NCBI GenBank assembly: GCA_049965815.1
Contig: JBMFVV010000001.1
Location: 171,449 to 235,448 of the forward strand
DNA from: GCA-001856825 sp049965815
GTDB lineage: Archaea > Thermoplasmatota > Thermoplasmata > Thermoplasmatales > GCA-001856825
Length of the DNA: 64,000 nt
Direction: 5' to 3'
The translations under genes and the position numbers were made by a program. Under the pieces are notes generated by a model. It did no database searches, was not told where the DNA came from, and saw only the letters and a program-made list of their open reading frames with translations. Positions 26,302 to 36,341 of the stretch are shown here, in pieces (within the stretch, counting starts at the first letter, position 1; each line of letters opens with the position of its first letter).

Positions 26302-28146
26302 TCAGCTCTTCTCCTTTAGCCAGTCAAACACTTCTCTGTAGAATTTTTCAACGTGTTTCCTTTCTCTGAAACCGTGCCCTTCCCTTGGGAACAGGAGCAA
26401 CCTCACGTCCTTCCCCATGTCCTTCAGAGCTCTATAGAACTGGTAATACTGGCCAACCGGAACGTAAGGATCCTCTATCCCGTGTGCCAGGAGGACAGGC
26501 GTTTTTACCCTGTCTGCAAACCAGATAGGGGAGAACTTCAGGAATTTGTTGAATTTATAGGGATCCTCGTTGTAATGTATGCGATCCCATGTAGGAAGGT
26601 TGCTCACGCCATGGAAGCTGATCCAGTCAGAAATTCCGAATAAGGAAACAGCGCCCCTGAATATATCCGTTTGAGTGATTGCCCAAGCTGACATGAAGCC
26701 TCCGTATGACCCTCCAGTAATGAAAATCCTGTTCTTGTTCAGTCCCCTCTCTTTCACCATGTATTCCACTCCAGAAATAATATCTTGAAGATCCATCCCA
26801 CCCATGTCGCCCAAGTTTAGTTCTGCATACTTCCTCCCCCTTCCTACACTCCCCCTGTAATTTGGGAGGAATACTGAATAACCGTGAGAGAGGTACATTG
26901 TTGCATCACTTATGAATGAATCTGTCGATGACCCGGTGGGTCCACCGTGAACTATAACCATCAGGGGGGCATTTTTTCCAGCAGATCTGAATAGGCCTGT
27001 TATCTTCAGTCCATCCCTTGACTTCCATGACACCAGTTCGGTATCATAGCTTTTGCATCCATCGAGCTGCTTATTGATGTTTGTTGTCTTCTTTTCCTTG
27101 CCATTCTTTAGATCGATCATGAACACTTCATTTGGCTGCTTGGAACTCTCAAATGAAATAACTGATTTGTCCTTGGAAACTGAAAATGAAGGTGACCATG
27201 CCCTTTGAACAGATCCAAACTTTGACCACAATTCCTTCTTGTTGTTCCCTGAGAAGAGGTACAAATAGAATGTCCCATCCTTGTTCGATAGGGCATAGAA
27301 TTCTCTTTCACTCTTCCACTTCACTTCTGTATAGCTCTCTTCATCCCCCTCCGTCATATTTTCTGACCTCAGACTTTTGAGATCTATGCTTATTATATCG
27401 CCAGAATTAACTCCTCTATCACTCCATAGAGACTCCAGCAGTACCAGTTTCTTGTTATCAGGCGACAATCTTGGTTTAGCCAGCTGTCTATCTTTTTTGG
27501 AATAAATCCTCTTGACCTTTCCATCCTTCGGGCCTATCAGTGATACTTCTGCTTCGTACCAGGACCATTCATATGGCAATGGGGACGTTATAGCTGCAAT
27601 AGTGCCACCATTTACGTCATATTCCCAAACCTGGAACCCTTTAGTGATTCTCTTCAGGCCTGATATAAGGTCGAACCTCCATAGGGAGTCGAACCTTGGT
27701 TCTTCTTCGAAGAAGTAACCGTCGTCACCCTTTTCCTTCTCTACGGCTTTAGTGTCCTTATCCTTTTTCAGAAATATCAGCGAACCTTCTTCTTCCCACC
27801 TTAGACCATCTACCGCCCCATCCACTACAATCTCTTGACCTGACTCGTTTCCTAAATCATAAAGCATAAGCCTATAATCTTCCCCCTTCTTCGAGAGATA
27901 TGCAAGTCTGGTCCCGGAGGGACTGATCTTTGGGCAGAAGTTTGCCCAGCCCTGTTGCGAGAATGACCTTAACCTTCCATCTTTTGTTGAGAGAACTGCC
28001 ACCTCAGAAAGCGGTTCTTCCTTCAAATTCTTAAACCTTCCATAGATGGTGAATACAACCTTGGAACCATCTATCGAAAAATCAACATCAGAGGCATTTT
28101 TGGAGTTTAGAAAGTCATCAATTGAGTGATTATGCACCTTTACCAT
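26302..28146 (-). CDS. S9 family prolyl oligopeptidase/acylaminoacyl peptidase
   Basis: The 614-residue serine peptidase has an N-terminal beta-propeller-type region (about 1-360, with repeats such as KISPSGTRLAYLS and RLSPDNKKLVLL) and a C-terminal alpha/beta hydrolase domain. The triad can be read as Ser480 in GGSYGGFM, Asp559 in HGIEDPYVP and His591 in REGHGF; VHGGPTG (399-405) makes the oxyanion region. No signal peptide is seen, so it acts on short peptides in the cytoplasm. It is monocistronic. Confidence 0.92.
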   Translation of the reverse strand: MVKVHNHSIDDFLNSKNASDVDFSIDGSKVVFTIYGRFKNLKEEPLSEVAVLSTKDGRLRSFSQQGWANFCPKISPSGTRLAYLSKKGEDYRLMLYDLGNESGQEIVVDGAVDGLRWEEEGSLIFLKKDKDTKAVEKEKGDDGYFFEEEPRFDSLWRFDLISGLKRITKGFQVWEYDVNGGTIAAITSPLPYEWSWYEAEVSLIGPKDGKVKRIYSKKDRQLAKPRLSPDNKKLVLLESLWSDRGVNSGDIISIDLKSLRSENMTEGDEESYTEVKWKSEREFYALSNKDGTFYLYLFSGNNKKELWSKFGSVQRAWSPSFSVSKDKSVISFESSKQPNEVFMIDLKNGKEKKTTNINKQLDGCKSYDTELVSWKSRDGLKITGLFRSAGKNAPLMVIVHGGPTGSSTDSFISDATMYLSHGYSVFLPNYRGSVGRGRKYAELNLGDMGGMDLQDIISGVEYMVKERGLNKNRIFITGGSYGGFMSAWAITQTDIFRGAVSLFGISDWISFHGVSNLPTWDRIHYNEDPYKFNKFLKFSPIWFADRVKTPVLLAHGIEDPYVPVGQYYQFYRALKDMGKDVRLLLFPREGHGFRERKHVEKFYREVFDWLKEKS

Positions 28147-28280
28147 AAGATTCGCCTTTGATGTGAAATTTTGCCCGACATATTAAGGTTGTTGGAATCC
28201 GCTATTTGGAACGATCTTGAGATTCCTGGATTTAACTGTTATGCTGATTATCATATGTGGTCAATTTTGTTAAAAATCTT

Positions 28281-29450
28281 TCATTTGGATCCAAAGTCCC
28301 TCTCTACATCTTCCCTGAACTTCTCGTTTTCAGTAAATTCCTTAGCGACGTCACTGAGCACATCTATAACGATAGAAAGCGCCCGCTTAGCTCTTCTTGT
28401 TTTTGCAGCCTCAAGCGATTCTCTTGAATGCCATGGTGTCCCCTCATCTGCGATCTGAAATCCAACCTCTAGTGCTGGGACCACCTGTGAAACATTTGCG
28501 AAATCAGTTGAACCCTGGGGCTGCAGGGAAAATGTTTCTTCCATAGTTGGGCACGCAATACCTTTGGCTAGGAGGTGTTCCCTTACCTTCTCGGAAAGTG
28601 ATCTGTTTATCTTCGTAATTGAAAACAGTGGCCCGATCTTCTTTACGGAATAAGTGGTTTCCGTTGCAATGGAGCATCCATTGACTATCTTCATAAATCT
28701 GTCCATCAGTTCCCTGTGGTAATCCAGGTCCGATGTCCTTATCCCATACGTTAAAACTGCCCTTTCTGGGGTGACATTAGGTGCAGTACCACCCTCCTTG
28801 ATTATTCCATGCATAACGAAATTTGCATCTCTCCTTACGTGCTGCCGCATCATGTTCACTGCGTTGTAAGTGAGAATCGCTGCATCGAGAGCACTTCTGC
28901 CGTCGTTTGGGCTGGCAGCTTCATGTGCTGCAACCCCTTTAAACGTGATCTCAATGTCCTGAACAGCAAGTGATTGACTGCCTACGTTCCATCCGTCACC
29001 TGGATGTGAGCCCAGGACAAGGTCAACATCCGTGAACGCCCCACCTTCTACCATAATAACTTTTGATCCTGCCCATTCGCCAGACCCTTCTTCGTCGGGT
29101 GTCCCAAAGACAATAATCGTACCGTTTGAAATTTTTTGCGATGATTTAATTGCAGAAAACACAGCAGATGAAGCTATCAAGTTATGGCCACAGGCATGGC
29201 CTATCCCCGGAAGGGCGTCGTATTCCGCAAGAAATGCTATCCTAGGCTTGCCGTTACCAACTTTCATTTCTGCTTTGAAGGCCGTGGGTATACCCATGAA
29301 TCCTTCTGTGACCTGGAAACCGTGGGACCTCAGTACGCCCATCAGGACCCTGGAAGATTTAAATTCCCTGCTTCCTACTTCGCTGAGTTCATGGATCTTC
29401 AGAGCAAGTTTCCAAAAATCATAATCTTCAGCCTCGCCATAACTCTGCAT
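28281..29450 (-). CDS. M20 family amidohydrolase (AbgB/HipO-type)
   Basis: The 389-residue protein is a metal-dependent amidohydrolase of the M20D/aminoacylase group, distinct from the M20 enzyme at 6333. Motifs are AEYDALPGIGHACGHN (75-90, with Cys87 and His89), GTPDEEGSGEWAG (116-128, Glu120/Glu121) and GSHPGDGWN (147-155). The motif set and the AHEAASP lid resemble the AbgB subgroup that removes amino acids from aminobenzoyl-type substrates. It has no visible partner gene. Confidence 0.85.
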   Translation of the reverse strand: MQSYGEAEDYDFWKLALKIHELSEVGSREFKSSRVLMGVLRSHGFQVTEGFMGIPTAFKAEMKVGNGKPRIAFLAEYDALPGIGHACGHNLIASSAVFSAIKSSQKISNGTIIVFGTPDEEGSGEWAGSKVIMVEGGAFTDVDLVLGSHPGDGWNVGSQSLAVQDIEITFKGVAAHEAASPNDGRSALDAAILTYNAVNMMRQHVRRDANFVMHGIIKEGGTAPNVTPERAVLTYGIRTSDLDYHRELMDRFMKIVNGCSIATETTYSVKKIGPLFSITKINRSLSEKVREHLLAKGIACPTMEETFSLQPQGSTDFANVSQVVPALEVGFQIADEGTPWHSRESLEAAKTRRAKRALSIVIDVLSDVAKEFTENEKFREDVERDFGSK

Positions 29451-29532
29451 AATTTTTGATACAAAACATTTCTAAAAACATTTAGATTTTGAGCTTAACG
29501 CCTCCGAAAACTTCTTCCCATGGAACTCCGGT

Positions 29533-30324
29533 TCAGATGTGAGGCGTAGACAACAGGAATAAAATTACAGATAGGGTTCCAAATGCTATTATGATATAAC
29601 CCTGAAAGAATCTAAGCCTTGTCTGTGGGGCCCTGCTTATTATCCTTGATCCTAGAACAGCTCCTATCATTGCCCCTATTACCAATGATGGTGCAAAATA
29701 GATGCTTGCTAAACCGGTATAATAGAAATGAATGGTTGCACCAACAATTGATACAGGCAACATCGCAGCGATTATGGTTGCAAACGCTATCTTTGGTTTG
29801 ACTCTTTGAACTGCCGTCAGGTAAGTACCCATTATTCCTCCTATCCCTATCCCCATGAAACCTGATATTACTCCTGCAATTAATGAAAAAATACCCGTCC
29901 CACCCATGTGATCACTCCCCTGCTTATAATTCTCCAATCCGCCCCTTGTCTGAACGTGGGAAGAGTATAGTGAGAAAATACCGATGAATATTACAATTAT
30001 GCTGAATATACCCTTGAATATACCGGGCGAAATGTAACGCGTGGCAATTGATCCCATGACTGATCCCAAAACTGCAACTGACCCTATAACTGCAAACATC
30101 TTCATATCAACGAGCTGTTTTCTCATATCCTGTATGAAACCGGAAAGCGAGCTGAACACAATTGCAAGAAGACTCAACCCTGCTGCATCTAGCGGAGCTA
30201 ACCTGAATAGGTAGATCAGGAACAGTACAATTATGACACCGCCGCCGATGCCCACAATATTCCCTATCATAGCGACTATCAATGCGAGAAAAAATAACGC
30301 TATGATCACGGCAATAAAGAGCAT
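29533..30324 (-). CDS. TauE/SafE family membrane permease/exporter
   Basis: The 263-residue protein has about eight membrane segments and the two-fold family motif: GNIVGIGGGVIIV (about 21-33) and SGFMGIGIGGIMGTYL (about 165-180). It is predicted to move a small sulfur-containing or similar anion. It is a paralogue of the protein at 322-1092. A TTAAATA element about 23 nt before the ATG suggests a leaderless transcript. Confidence 0.85.
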   Translation of the reverse strand: MLFIAVIIALFFLALIVAMIGNIVGIGGGVIIVLFLIYLFRLAPLDAAGLSLLAIVFSSLSGFIQDMRKQLVDMKMFAVIGSVAVLGSVMGSIATRYISPGIFKGIFSIIVIFIGIFSLYSSHVQTRGGLENYKQGSDHMGGTGIFSLIAGVISGFMGIGIGGIMGTYLTAVQRVKPKIAFATIIAAMLPVSIVGATIHFYYTGLASIYFAPSLVIGAMIGAVLGSRIISRAPQTRLRFFQGYIIIAFGTLSVILFLLSTPHI

Positions 30325-30438
30325 CCACAGAGTAATTGGAGCGGATATTTAACTGCGCCCAGTGTCTGGGAAACTACTAAAAAACCATTGATTGTTTATG
30401 TGTTTTCCCCATTATTTGACCTCGCCAGTTGTATGGAA

Positions 30439-31863
30439 TCAGACGAACCCCGATTCTACAAGTTTATCTATCAACCTAAGCCCAAGTGACCTATTATATA
30501 GCATTGTAATGGCAACTGCACCGATAACAGCTGCAGTTACAACGGTAACTATGAGTGCGAGAACAGTGAGCCCCGCTTCAAGAATTCCGAAAGAGAATGC
30601 CATCATAATCCAAACTGGCAAAGCAGGTAGAAGAGATACCATCTGCTTCAGGTTGAACTGACCGGGCATCATGAGGTCTTCCTTTATCTGGAATGGATTT
30701 AGAAATGCCGAAATGTATACCACTATTATCAGAAGTGATGGAATGATGACTATGAGCAATAGGCCAAAATTCAATGCCTGCTCGTTTCCGTGTACAGCAA
30801 GGAGGAAGCTGGCAATTGCAAGTGGTGATAACAGTACTGCCATCGAAAGTGATTTTGCCACCAGTATGTCCCTCAGATATCTCGTTGGATTTCTGGTCAT
30901 AAAACCAAGCCATAGCCTCTCGTTTCCCAGGATCCCCATTGTGAAAAACATGACTAATATTATAGAGTATATTGAGAGGATGAACAGAGCTACCTCCTGG
31001 GTATGGAGTGGAAGGGATAACCTAAAGGCAAATGCGTAATAATACAGGGCAGCCAGAATCGCAGTTGCAATAACTCCCTTATACAATTTGAACCGCCCAG
31101 ACCTGTAAGAGCCACCCCCTCCCATAGAATTCATTCTTCCTGAAATTTCTACTACGAAGAAATTCTCAGCTAAAATTGCCTTATTTGCCGACATTCCGCT
31201 AAATCTTCTGATGTTCTTTACCTGACCGGACGAAAATCTTGTAAATGTCTTCATCAAATCCAGATCAACCCTGGATAGGGACCTGAACGCCAGGGGTACA
31301 GTAATTGCCGCGAGTACCACCGAAGAAATAACTGCGTACAGTGCATGCCCAGAATATATTGCGGCAGGAGAGAATGGAAATCCTAGGAAGACAGATAGTG
31401 ACCATGTAGCGAGTAATACTGCAAGCAGAACCCTCAGGGGTGTTTTCATGGAATATGTTATTGGGCCAAGGGACGTAATCACCAATGTCAGTGAAATGAA
31501 ATCAACTAATGCATATATCAAAACTGATCTCAAACTTGAAAATGAATAGGCAAGAACGTAAATAAGGATAAGCCCAAAACTTAACAGCTGAACAACAAAC
31601 AAAGAGAATGCTAGGTCAGTGCGCTTCAATGGAAGGGTGAAGAGGAAATCCCTATCTGACTTCAGGACTGCTATTCCCCCACTCAATATTGGAAGTACCA
31701 TGAAGAATGCCAGAAAAGCCGGACCGTAGTAGTGATAAATGCCTGAAGATGAACCCGTCTCAGAACTTATGAAAATGGCGTAGACCATGAGTACAAGCAT
31801 CAGGCCTAGAAGCTGCTTCGAAAATCTAGAAAGGATTACGAACTTCAGAAGCTTATATAACAT
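30439..31863 (-). CDS. ABC transporter permease (ABC-2 type)
   Basis: The 474-residue protein has about 12 hydrophobic segments and the charged middle region (about 215-260: KTFTRFSSGQVKNIRRFSG...) seen in ABC-2 exporters. It follows the ATPase gene with an 11-nt overlap, so the pair is a transporter unit. Direction is likely export. The substrate is unknown. Confidence 0.75.
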   Translation of the reverse strand: MLYKLLKFVILSRFSKQLLGLMLVLMVYAIFISSETGSSSGIYHYYGPAFLAFFMVLPILSGGIAVLKSDRDFLFTLPLKRTDLAFSLFVVQLLSFGLILIYVLAYSFSSLRSVLIYALVDFISLTLVITSLGPITYSMKTPLRVLLAVLLATWSLSVFLGFPFSPAAIYSGHALYAVISSVVLAAITVPLAFRSLSRVDLDLMKTFTRFSSGQVKNIRRFSGMSANKAILAENFFVVEISGRMNSMGGGGSYRSGRFKLYKGVIATAILAALYYYAFAFRLSLPLHTQEVALFILSIYSIILVMFFTMGILGNERLWLGFMTRNPTRYLRDILVAKSLSMAVLLSPLAIASFLLAVHGNEQALNFGLLLIVIIPSLLIIVVYISAFLNPFQIKEDLMMPGQFNLKQMVSLLPALPVWIMMAFSFGILEAGLTVLALIVTVVTAAVIGAVAITMLYNRSLGLRLIDKLVESGFV

Positions 31864-32581
31864 CTGTTAGCATCCTCGCAACTACACGCTCAATAGGTTC
31901 TCCTTCCTTTCCAAGGTTCTTTAGGTCGTTTAGTGTTCCGGTCCAGACAACGGAGCCACGTGAAATCATTATGACCCTTTCCGTCAATCTGGTTGCAACT
32001 TCCATTATGTGAGTAGATACTAGCAGGGTTGCCTTCAGCTCCCTGAGAATGTCTATCACCGTTTCCTGTGTTGGAATGTCGAGATAATTGAGTGGTTCAT
32101 CCAGAAATAGAACTGACGGATCGTGAATTATAGCAAGAGACAGTGCAAGTTTCTGCACGTTGCCCCTCGATAGTCTCCCAACCTTTGCCTTCTCGTACTC
32201 TCTCAGTTGAAGGGAATCTAAGAGGAGGTCCACCCTGTCTGAAACGTCCTTTACTCCTCTCAGGGCACCTATGTACTCCATGTTCTCTCTCACGCTGAAT
32301 GATCGATAGGGGGAAGCATCGTCTGGTAGATAACCCATCATCCTGCGTGCCTCTTCAGATTGAGGGGCATAACCACCTATCTTTGCCTCACCCGAGTTCG
32401 GACTGAGAAGACCTACCAGTATCTTCAGAGTTGTTGTCTTCCCGGCACCGTTTGGACCAAGAAGTGCACATCTTTCCCCCGGTTCAAGTTTGAAAGTGAG
32501 ACCTTTTAACGCCTGTACATCCCCATAATTTTTTGAAACGTTGTTTAGTTCAACTGATGGCGGAGCAAACGATTTTTCCAT
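31853..32581 (-). CDS. ABC transporter ATP-binding protein
   Basis: The 242-residue ATPase has Walker A LGPNGAGKTT (41-50), a Q-loop region near LPDDASPY, the signature LSRGNVQKL, Walker B SVLFLDEPLNYLD and the switch His in STHIME. The sequence type is that of ABC-2 exporters with CcmA-like ATPases. A GGTGAAGAA site precedes the ATG. It overlaps its permease gene by 11 nt. Confidence 0.92.
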   Translation of the reverse strand: MEKSFAPPSVELNNVSKNYGDVQALKGLTFKLEPGERCALLGPNGAGKTTTLKILVGLLSPNSGEAKIGGYAPQSEEARRMMGYLPDDASPYRSFSVRENMEYIGALRGVKDVSDRVDLLLDSLQLREYEKAKVGRLSRGNVQKLALSLAIIHDPSVLFLDEPLNYLDIPTQETVIDILRELKATLLVSTHIMEVATRLTERVIMISRGSVVWTGTLNDLKNLGKEGEPIERVVARMLTDVI

Positions 32582-32937
32582 TTCTTCACCTACCTTTCTA
32601 CAGCTTCAGTTCCTAATTCCCTTGATATACGGTTAAATTTAAAAGAGCTGAAAGAGCTCCAATATCTGTATAATGGGATGGAATTGACACTCTTGCACAT
32701 ACTGCGCAATGTTTGCTGATGATATAACGATTCTGGCATTTTCCATTATTCATTTCTACAAGGAAGAATTTTGATAAATAAATGTTTTAAAATTTCTTCT
32801 TAACTGATGCCAGCATTATATGTCTCCCCTACGAAATTTCAGTCAAAGCCAAGTCTCTAGATCAATCTGTTGAAATTCAGAGGATATTGCCTAATTTTAA
32901 GAAAATTAGGGTATTGGAATGGGAGAATAAGGAAGAG
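32582..32937. other. 356-bp intergenic region
   Basis: This region holds the upstream side of the ABC operon and the downstream side of the SDR gene. A plus-strand frame at about 32836-33050 (AKSLDQSVEIQRILPNFKKI...) lacks a start and runs antisense into the SDR gene, so it is probably a remnant or chance. Nothing else is recognised. Confidence 0.4.
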
Positions 32938-33684
32938 CTAGAGACCAATACCTCCGTCCACTACAAGTGTCTCACCGGTGATGAAACTGTTAGCAGGATC
33001 TATGAGGAATTTGACAGCATTTGCAATGTCTTCAGGCTCACCCCACCTTAGCATGGGTGTCATCCCCTTTATCTTGTTATAAAATGAGTCGTCCTTCCAC
33101 CCACCCTTGTTCATGTCGGTCCTTACATATCCAGGTGCCACGCAGTTTACCCTTACCCTAGGAGCCAGCTCCTTGGCGAGTCCTCTCGTGAGGTGTATGA
33201 TGGCTGCCTTGGAAGCCTGATATCCATGTGCCCATGGGTCAGCCCGGAAACCATAAACTGACGATATGTTAACGACTGAGCCGTTGTCTTCTATAATATC
33301 GTGAAGATTCCTAACCAAGTAGAAGGGAGCTGACAGATTCAGCCCGATGGTCCTTTCCCACTTCATGTTGTCAATCTTGTTTAATCTGCTTCCGTCATAT
33401 ATACCGGCGTTGTTTATCAGGGCAAAAAGCTTCCTACCGCTTTTCCTGAGCTTCGAAGTAAACTCCTCGAGCTGTGATGCTTCAGATAGATCCACCTGGT
33501 AACTTCGTACGCTCATACCCAGTGAAGTGATTTCCTTTTCCGCAACTCTTGCCTCCTTGATTCCAGAGTTGTAGGTGAAAATAATGTTATATTTTGACTC
33601 TGCCAATTTAAGCGCTGTTGCTTTACCTATACCCCTGTTTCCTCCCGTCACTAGAACTGTCCTGTTATTGTTACCCTTAGACAT
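32938..33684 (-). CDS. Short-chain dehydrogenase/reductase
   Basis: The 248-residue enzyme has the SDR signatures: TGGNRGIGKA near the N-terminus, LINNAGIYDG, the catalytic Ser in NISSVYG, and Tyr/Lys in GYQASKAA, with VAPGYVRTDM after. The C-terminal GETLVVDGGIGL closes a FabG-like fold. The longest frame starts 23 codons earlier, but the ATG at 33684 begins the fold and has a TTTATCTACATAAA element about 25 nt upstream. It is a single gene. Confidence 0.9.
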   Translation of the reverse strand: MSKGNNNRTVLVTGGNRGIGKATALKLAESKYNIIFTYNSGIKEARVAEKEITSLGMSVRSYQVDLSEASQLEEFTSKLRKSGRKLFALINNAGIYDGSRLNKIDNMKWERTIGLNLSAPFYLVRNLHDIIEDNGSVVNISSVYGFRADPWAHGYQASKAAIIHLTRGLAKELAPRVRVNCVAPGYVRTDMNKGGWKDDSFYNKIKGMTPMLRWGEPEDIANAVKFLIDPANSFITGETLVVDGGIGL

Positions 33685-34062
33685 TACAAACATGACTGAG
33701 TTTATGTAGATAAAACTTGAGTAAGACCCCCTCATTTCCTCATTGCAACTCATTCTTCATCTACTGTTAATAACCTGATAAATATTCACGGATCAACATA
33801 GGACCAGCGAATTTACGTATTTTCAGAATAATGAGGTTTGCAATACTTTCTCGCTGATTACAGTAATGTAGTGGACGGTATACTTCTGCTTCAACTGAAT
33901 GAAATGCCAAAATGAAGCACAAAAGATTCCTGATAATACCTCGCAATATCTTAGCGGCATTGTTCAATTGAACCCTTAGATCGTTCTTCGTGTTTTCAAA
34001 TGCATTAAAATCATTCAGTTCAGAACAGTCAGTGACAAATGGAGAGTTGAGGCGGCAAATAC

Positions 34063-34072
34063 TATTTATATG
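34063..34072 (+). promoter_or_regulatory. TATA box of the APC permease gene
   Basis: TATTTATATG is centred about 23 nt before the ATG at 34090. Confidence 0.55.
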
Positions 34073-34089
34073 GTGATTCATAGCAGGGA

Positions 34090-35529
34090 ATGACCCAAAT
34101 CGAGGGTAATTCCCTCAGGTCAGGCATTGTTGGCTTTTGGGGTATCGTCTTCTTCTCAGTTGTAGCCATGGGTCCTGGCAGTATCTACCTACTTGCATCT
34201 ACAACCTCACTAGTCTATGCAGGGGAGGCGGCTCCATTGACATTTATTGTCGGAACCTTGCTCATGTTTTTCAATGTCATAGCGGTATACATCTACACAA
34301 CAAAAGTTGCCAATGCAGGTGGCTTCTACAAGTTTGTTGAAAGGGCGACAAGAAATTCAACCCTTGCAAGAATTACAGCCTGGATACAGTTTTTGGGGCA
34401 GATGTTGCCATTTATTATAGGTGCTACTGTATTTGCGTGGCTAATAGAAGTTAGCGTTAACGTACTCTTTGGAATCACTCTACCCGTATATGTTCCATTC
34501 CTGGCGAGTTTCATCACTATTGTATACCTGTTCCTTGTTACTTATTTCGGAGTAAAGGTTTCCGTTAAGCTCGCAATTATAGTGGGCATTGGCCAGATGA
34601 TCTTCGTGTTCATAGCAGGTATGTACATACTCCTTCATTCCTCTTACAACACAATTCAAGTTTTCAACATACAAAAGTCGTCTGGTGGCCTCTATGGATT
34701 CTTCGTTGCCACCATCACGGGACCAGTAACTGCCTATATTGGCTACTCATCAGTTGTCGGGTTTGCAGAGGAAGCTAAATTTCCAAAGACAACAATGAAG
34801 AAGGCAATAGTCGCATCGCTTCTCATTACTGCAGTTTTTGAGACCCTCATTATGTATGCCATAACGGTTGGAACTTCCCCATCGAATCTTTCAACGATAG
34901 CTAACACTTATGCTCCTGCCCTATTCTTAACGAAGCAGTATATGGGAATTGCCTTCGCCTCAGTTGTGCTGGCAGTAGCCTTGGTTGGTGAGATAACGTC
35001 ACCGTTAACCTTTGGAAGTTCTGCAGCCAGAGTTGGATTTGCACTGGCCAGGGATGGCTTCTTCCCTCGATCTTTTTCTAAGATACACAAGAAATTTGGA
35101 ACTCCTTACGTGTCAACGATATTCGTTTTCATCTTCTCCGTAGTCGTGAGTGTCACTACGCAGGTTGTTTTAGTCTCAGTTTATGGCGTTGAAACGGGCT
35201 TCTTTTACTCGATTATTTTCTGGGTCGTAGCCCTCACGTTCATGAATCTTCTCTACCACGCCATTGTGAATGAAACGCTACCTATCCTTATGCATAGGCT
35301 AAAAGAACTCAACGTTGTCAAACATATCGTGGGACCGACGATAGGGACGATCATTACTGGAGTTGTCTTCTACTATACCTTCCTCGGGATTTCAAGTCCA
35401 TTGTTATACATTATTCCGATTATAGCACTGTGGCTTGCCTTAGGTATCTTTCTTGCAGTGAGGAAGAGAAAAGTGAAATCGGCGGACTTAGATGCTGATC
35501 TTACGGATTCTTCCTCTGTCGAGAAATAA
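34090..35529 (+). CDS. APC family amino acid permease
   Basis: The 479-residue protein has twelve or so hydrophobic segments and the amino acid-polyamine-organocation superfamily look: GIVFFSVVAMGPGSIYLL in helix 1, GGFYKFVERATRN after helix 2, YIGYSSVVGFAEEAK in the sixth segment and SSAARVGFALARDGFFPRSFSKIHKKFGTP at the cytoplasmic loop. It probably takes up amino acids by proton symport. It has its own promoter. Confidence 0.88.
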   Translation: MTQIEGNSLRSGIVGFWGIVFFSVVAMGPGSIYLLASTTSLVYAGEAAPLTFIVGTLLMFFNVIAVYIYTTKVANAGGFYKFVERATRNSTLARITAWIQFLGQMLPFIIGATVFAWLIEVSVNVLFGITLPVYVPFLASFITIVYLFLVTYFGVKVSVKLAIIVGIGQMIFVFIAGMYILLHSSYNTIQVFNIQKSSGGLYGFFVATITGPVTAYIGYSSVVGFAEEAKFPKTTMKKAIVASLLITAVFETLIMYAITVGTSPSNLSTIANTYAPALFLTKQYMGIAFASVVLAVALVGEITSPLTFGSSAARVGFALARDGFFPRSFSKIHKKFGTPYVSTIFVFIFSVVVSVTTQVVLVSVYGVETGFFYSIIFWVVALTFMNLLYHAIVNETLPILMHRLKELNVVKHIVGPTIGTIITGVVFYYTFLGISSPLLYIIPIIALWLALGIFLAVRKRKVKSADLDADLTDSSSVEK

Positions 35530-35735
35530 CTGATCTGGAGCCTGATGTATAACAAATTTCAACCCAATGTGGTTAGTCTTAGATGTAGCTACAATCACTG
35601 ATTAAACATATGACAAGCAATACTGTCTCAAGAATCAGTAATGATGCTATCATCTCAATTTGCGAACCCCGACTACCACTAAAGAAAAAGGTGTTTCTTC
35701 TGGGCTTTTTAAAGCCGTTGACTAGCTGGTTTTCA

Positions 35736-35808
35736 CGCCCCGAACGGGATTTGAACCCGCGTCCCGAGCTCGACAGACTCGGATGATAGGCCACTACACT
35801 ATCGGGGC
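35736..35808 (-). tRNA. tRNA-Asp (anticodon GTC)
   Basis: On the minus strand GCCCCGA pairs with TCGGGGC, followed by G as discriminator. The anticodon arm CGAGT/GCTCG encloses CTGTCGA, giving GTC. The T-loop TTCAAAT is present; length is 73 nt and CCA is not encoded. A TTAAATAAA promoter element (35829-35838) lies about 25 nt upstream. Confidence 0.95.
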
Positions 35809-35829
35809 TTTGCGTCGTATCGAATGAGT

Positions 35830-36237
35830 TTATTTAATTCTTTCTTGAAATGAATTGGCTGGAAATAACCTATAAAGGGCTTTTATCTCTCCCTCTAAGA
35901 TGTGGGATACGGCAAAACGCGTGAATGGATACCACAAACCTCTCATCTTGATGTCAATCCTTATCAGTATCTTATCATGGTACACCTGGAAAACCTGGTA
36001 ACCTTTCAGGGGTCCATCGCCGTATTTTATTATCATGGAGAGGTCCTCCTTTCTTCTTCCTATCCATTCTACCTGTTTCTTATTTCGAAATGCAAGAACA
36101 GACTCCCTGTTGTTCTGATCTATCCTCTTGATCTCAAGATGCCCCTGCCATATCTGGGTATCATCAATACTTTCAATCAGCTTCTGGAAAGCATCTTCCG
36201 GCTGCTCATTGAGTGGGAATTCATAGTAGAACCTCAC
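35830..36237 (-). CDS. SRPBCC-like hypothetical protein
   Basis: The 135-residue product begins MRFYYEFPLNEQPEDAFQKLIE, the usual strand-helix entry of SRPBCC/polyketide-cyclase-like ligand-binding folds, and ends with a long helix (HILEGEIKALYRLFPAN). I place the start at the GTG at 36237, because AAAATATTATATTT lies about 28 nt upstream; the longer frame from a TTG at 36258 adds seven unlikely residues. Ligand unknown. Its stop codon lies in the region of the tRNA-Asp promoter. Confidence 0.6.
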   Translation of the reverse strand: MRFYYEFPLNEQPEDAFQKLIESIDDTQIWQGHLEIKRIDQNNRESVLAFRNKKQVEWIGRRKEDLSMIIKYGDGPLKGYQVFQVYHDKILIRIDIKMRGLWYPFTRFAVSHILEGEIKALYRLFPANSFQERIK

Positions 36238-36341
36238 GATGTCAAATAAGTTTCTCAAATATAATATTTTGAATTCACTAAGTCATTTGATTTGTCAGCT
36301 TTAAAAGATAAAAAATAAATCAGTCCGAAGAATATTGCTCG

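Noticed and set aside
32836..33050. Open plus-strand stretch KAKSLDQSVEIQRILPNFKK... as a gene
   Set aside because: It has no start codon in frame and runs antisense into the SDR gene; at most a remnant.
33767..34081. 104-codon minus-strand frame before the APC permease gene
   Set aside because: Its start lies on the TATA region of the permease gene, and the sequence shows no motif; part loosely resembles a transposase tail, but not enough to call.
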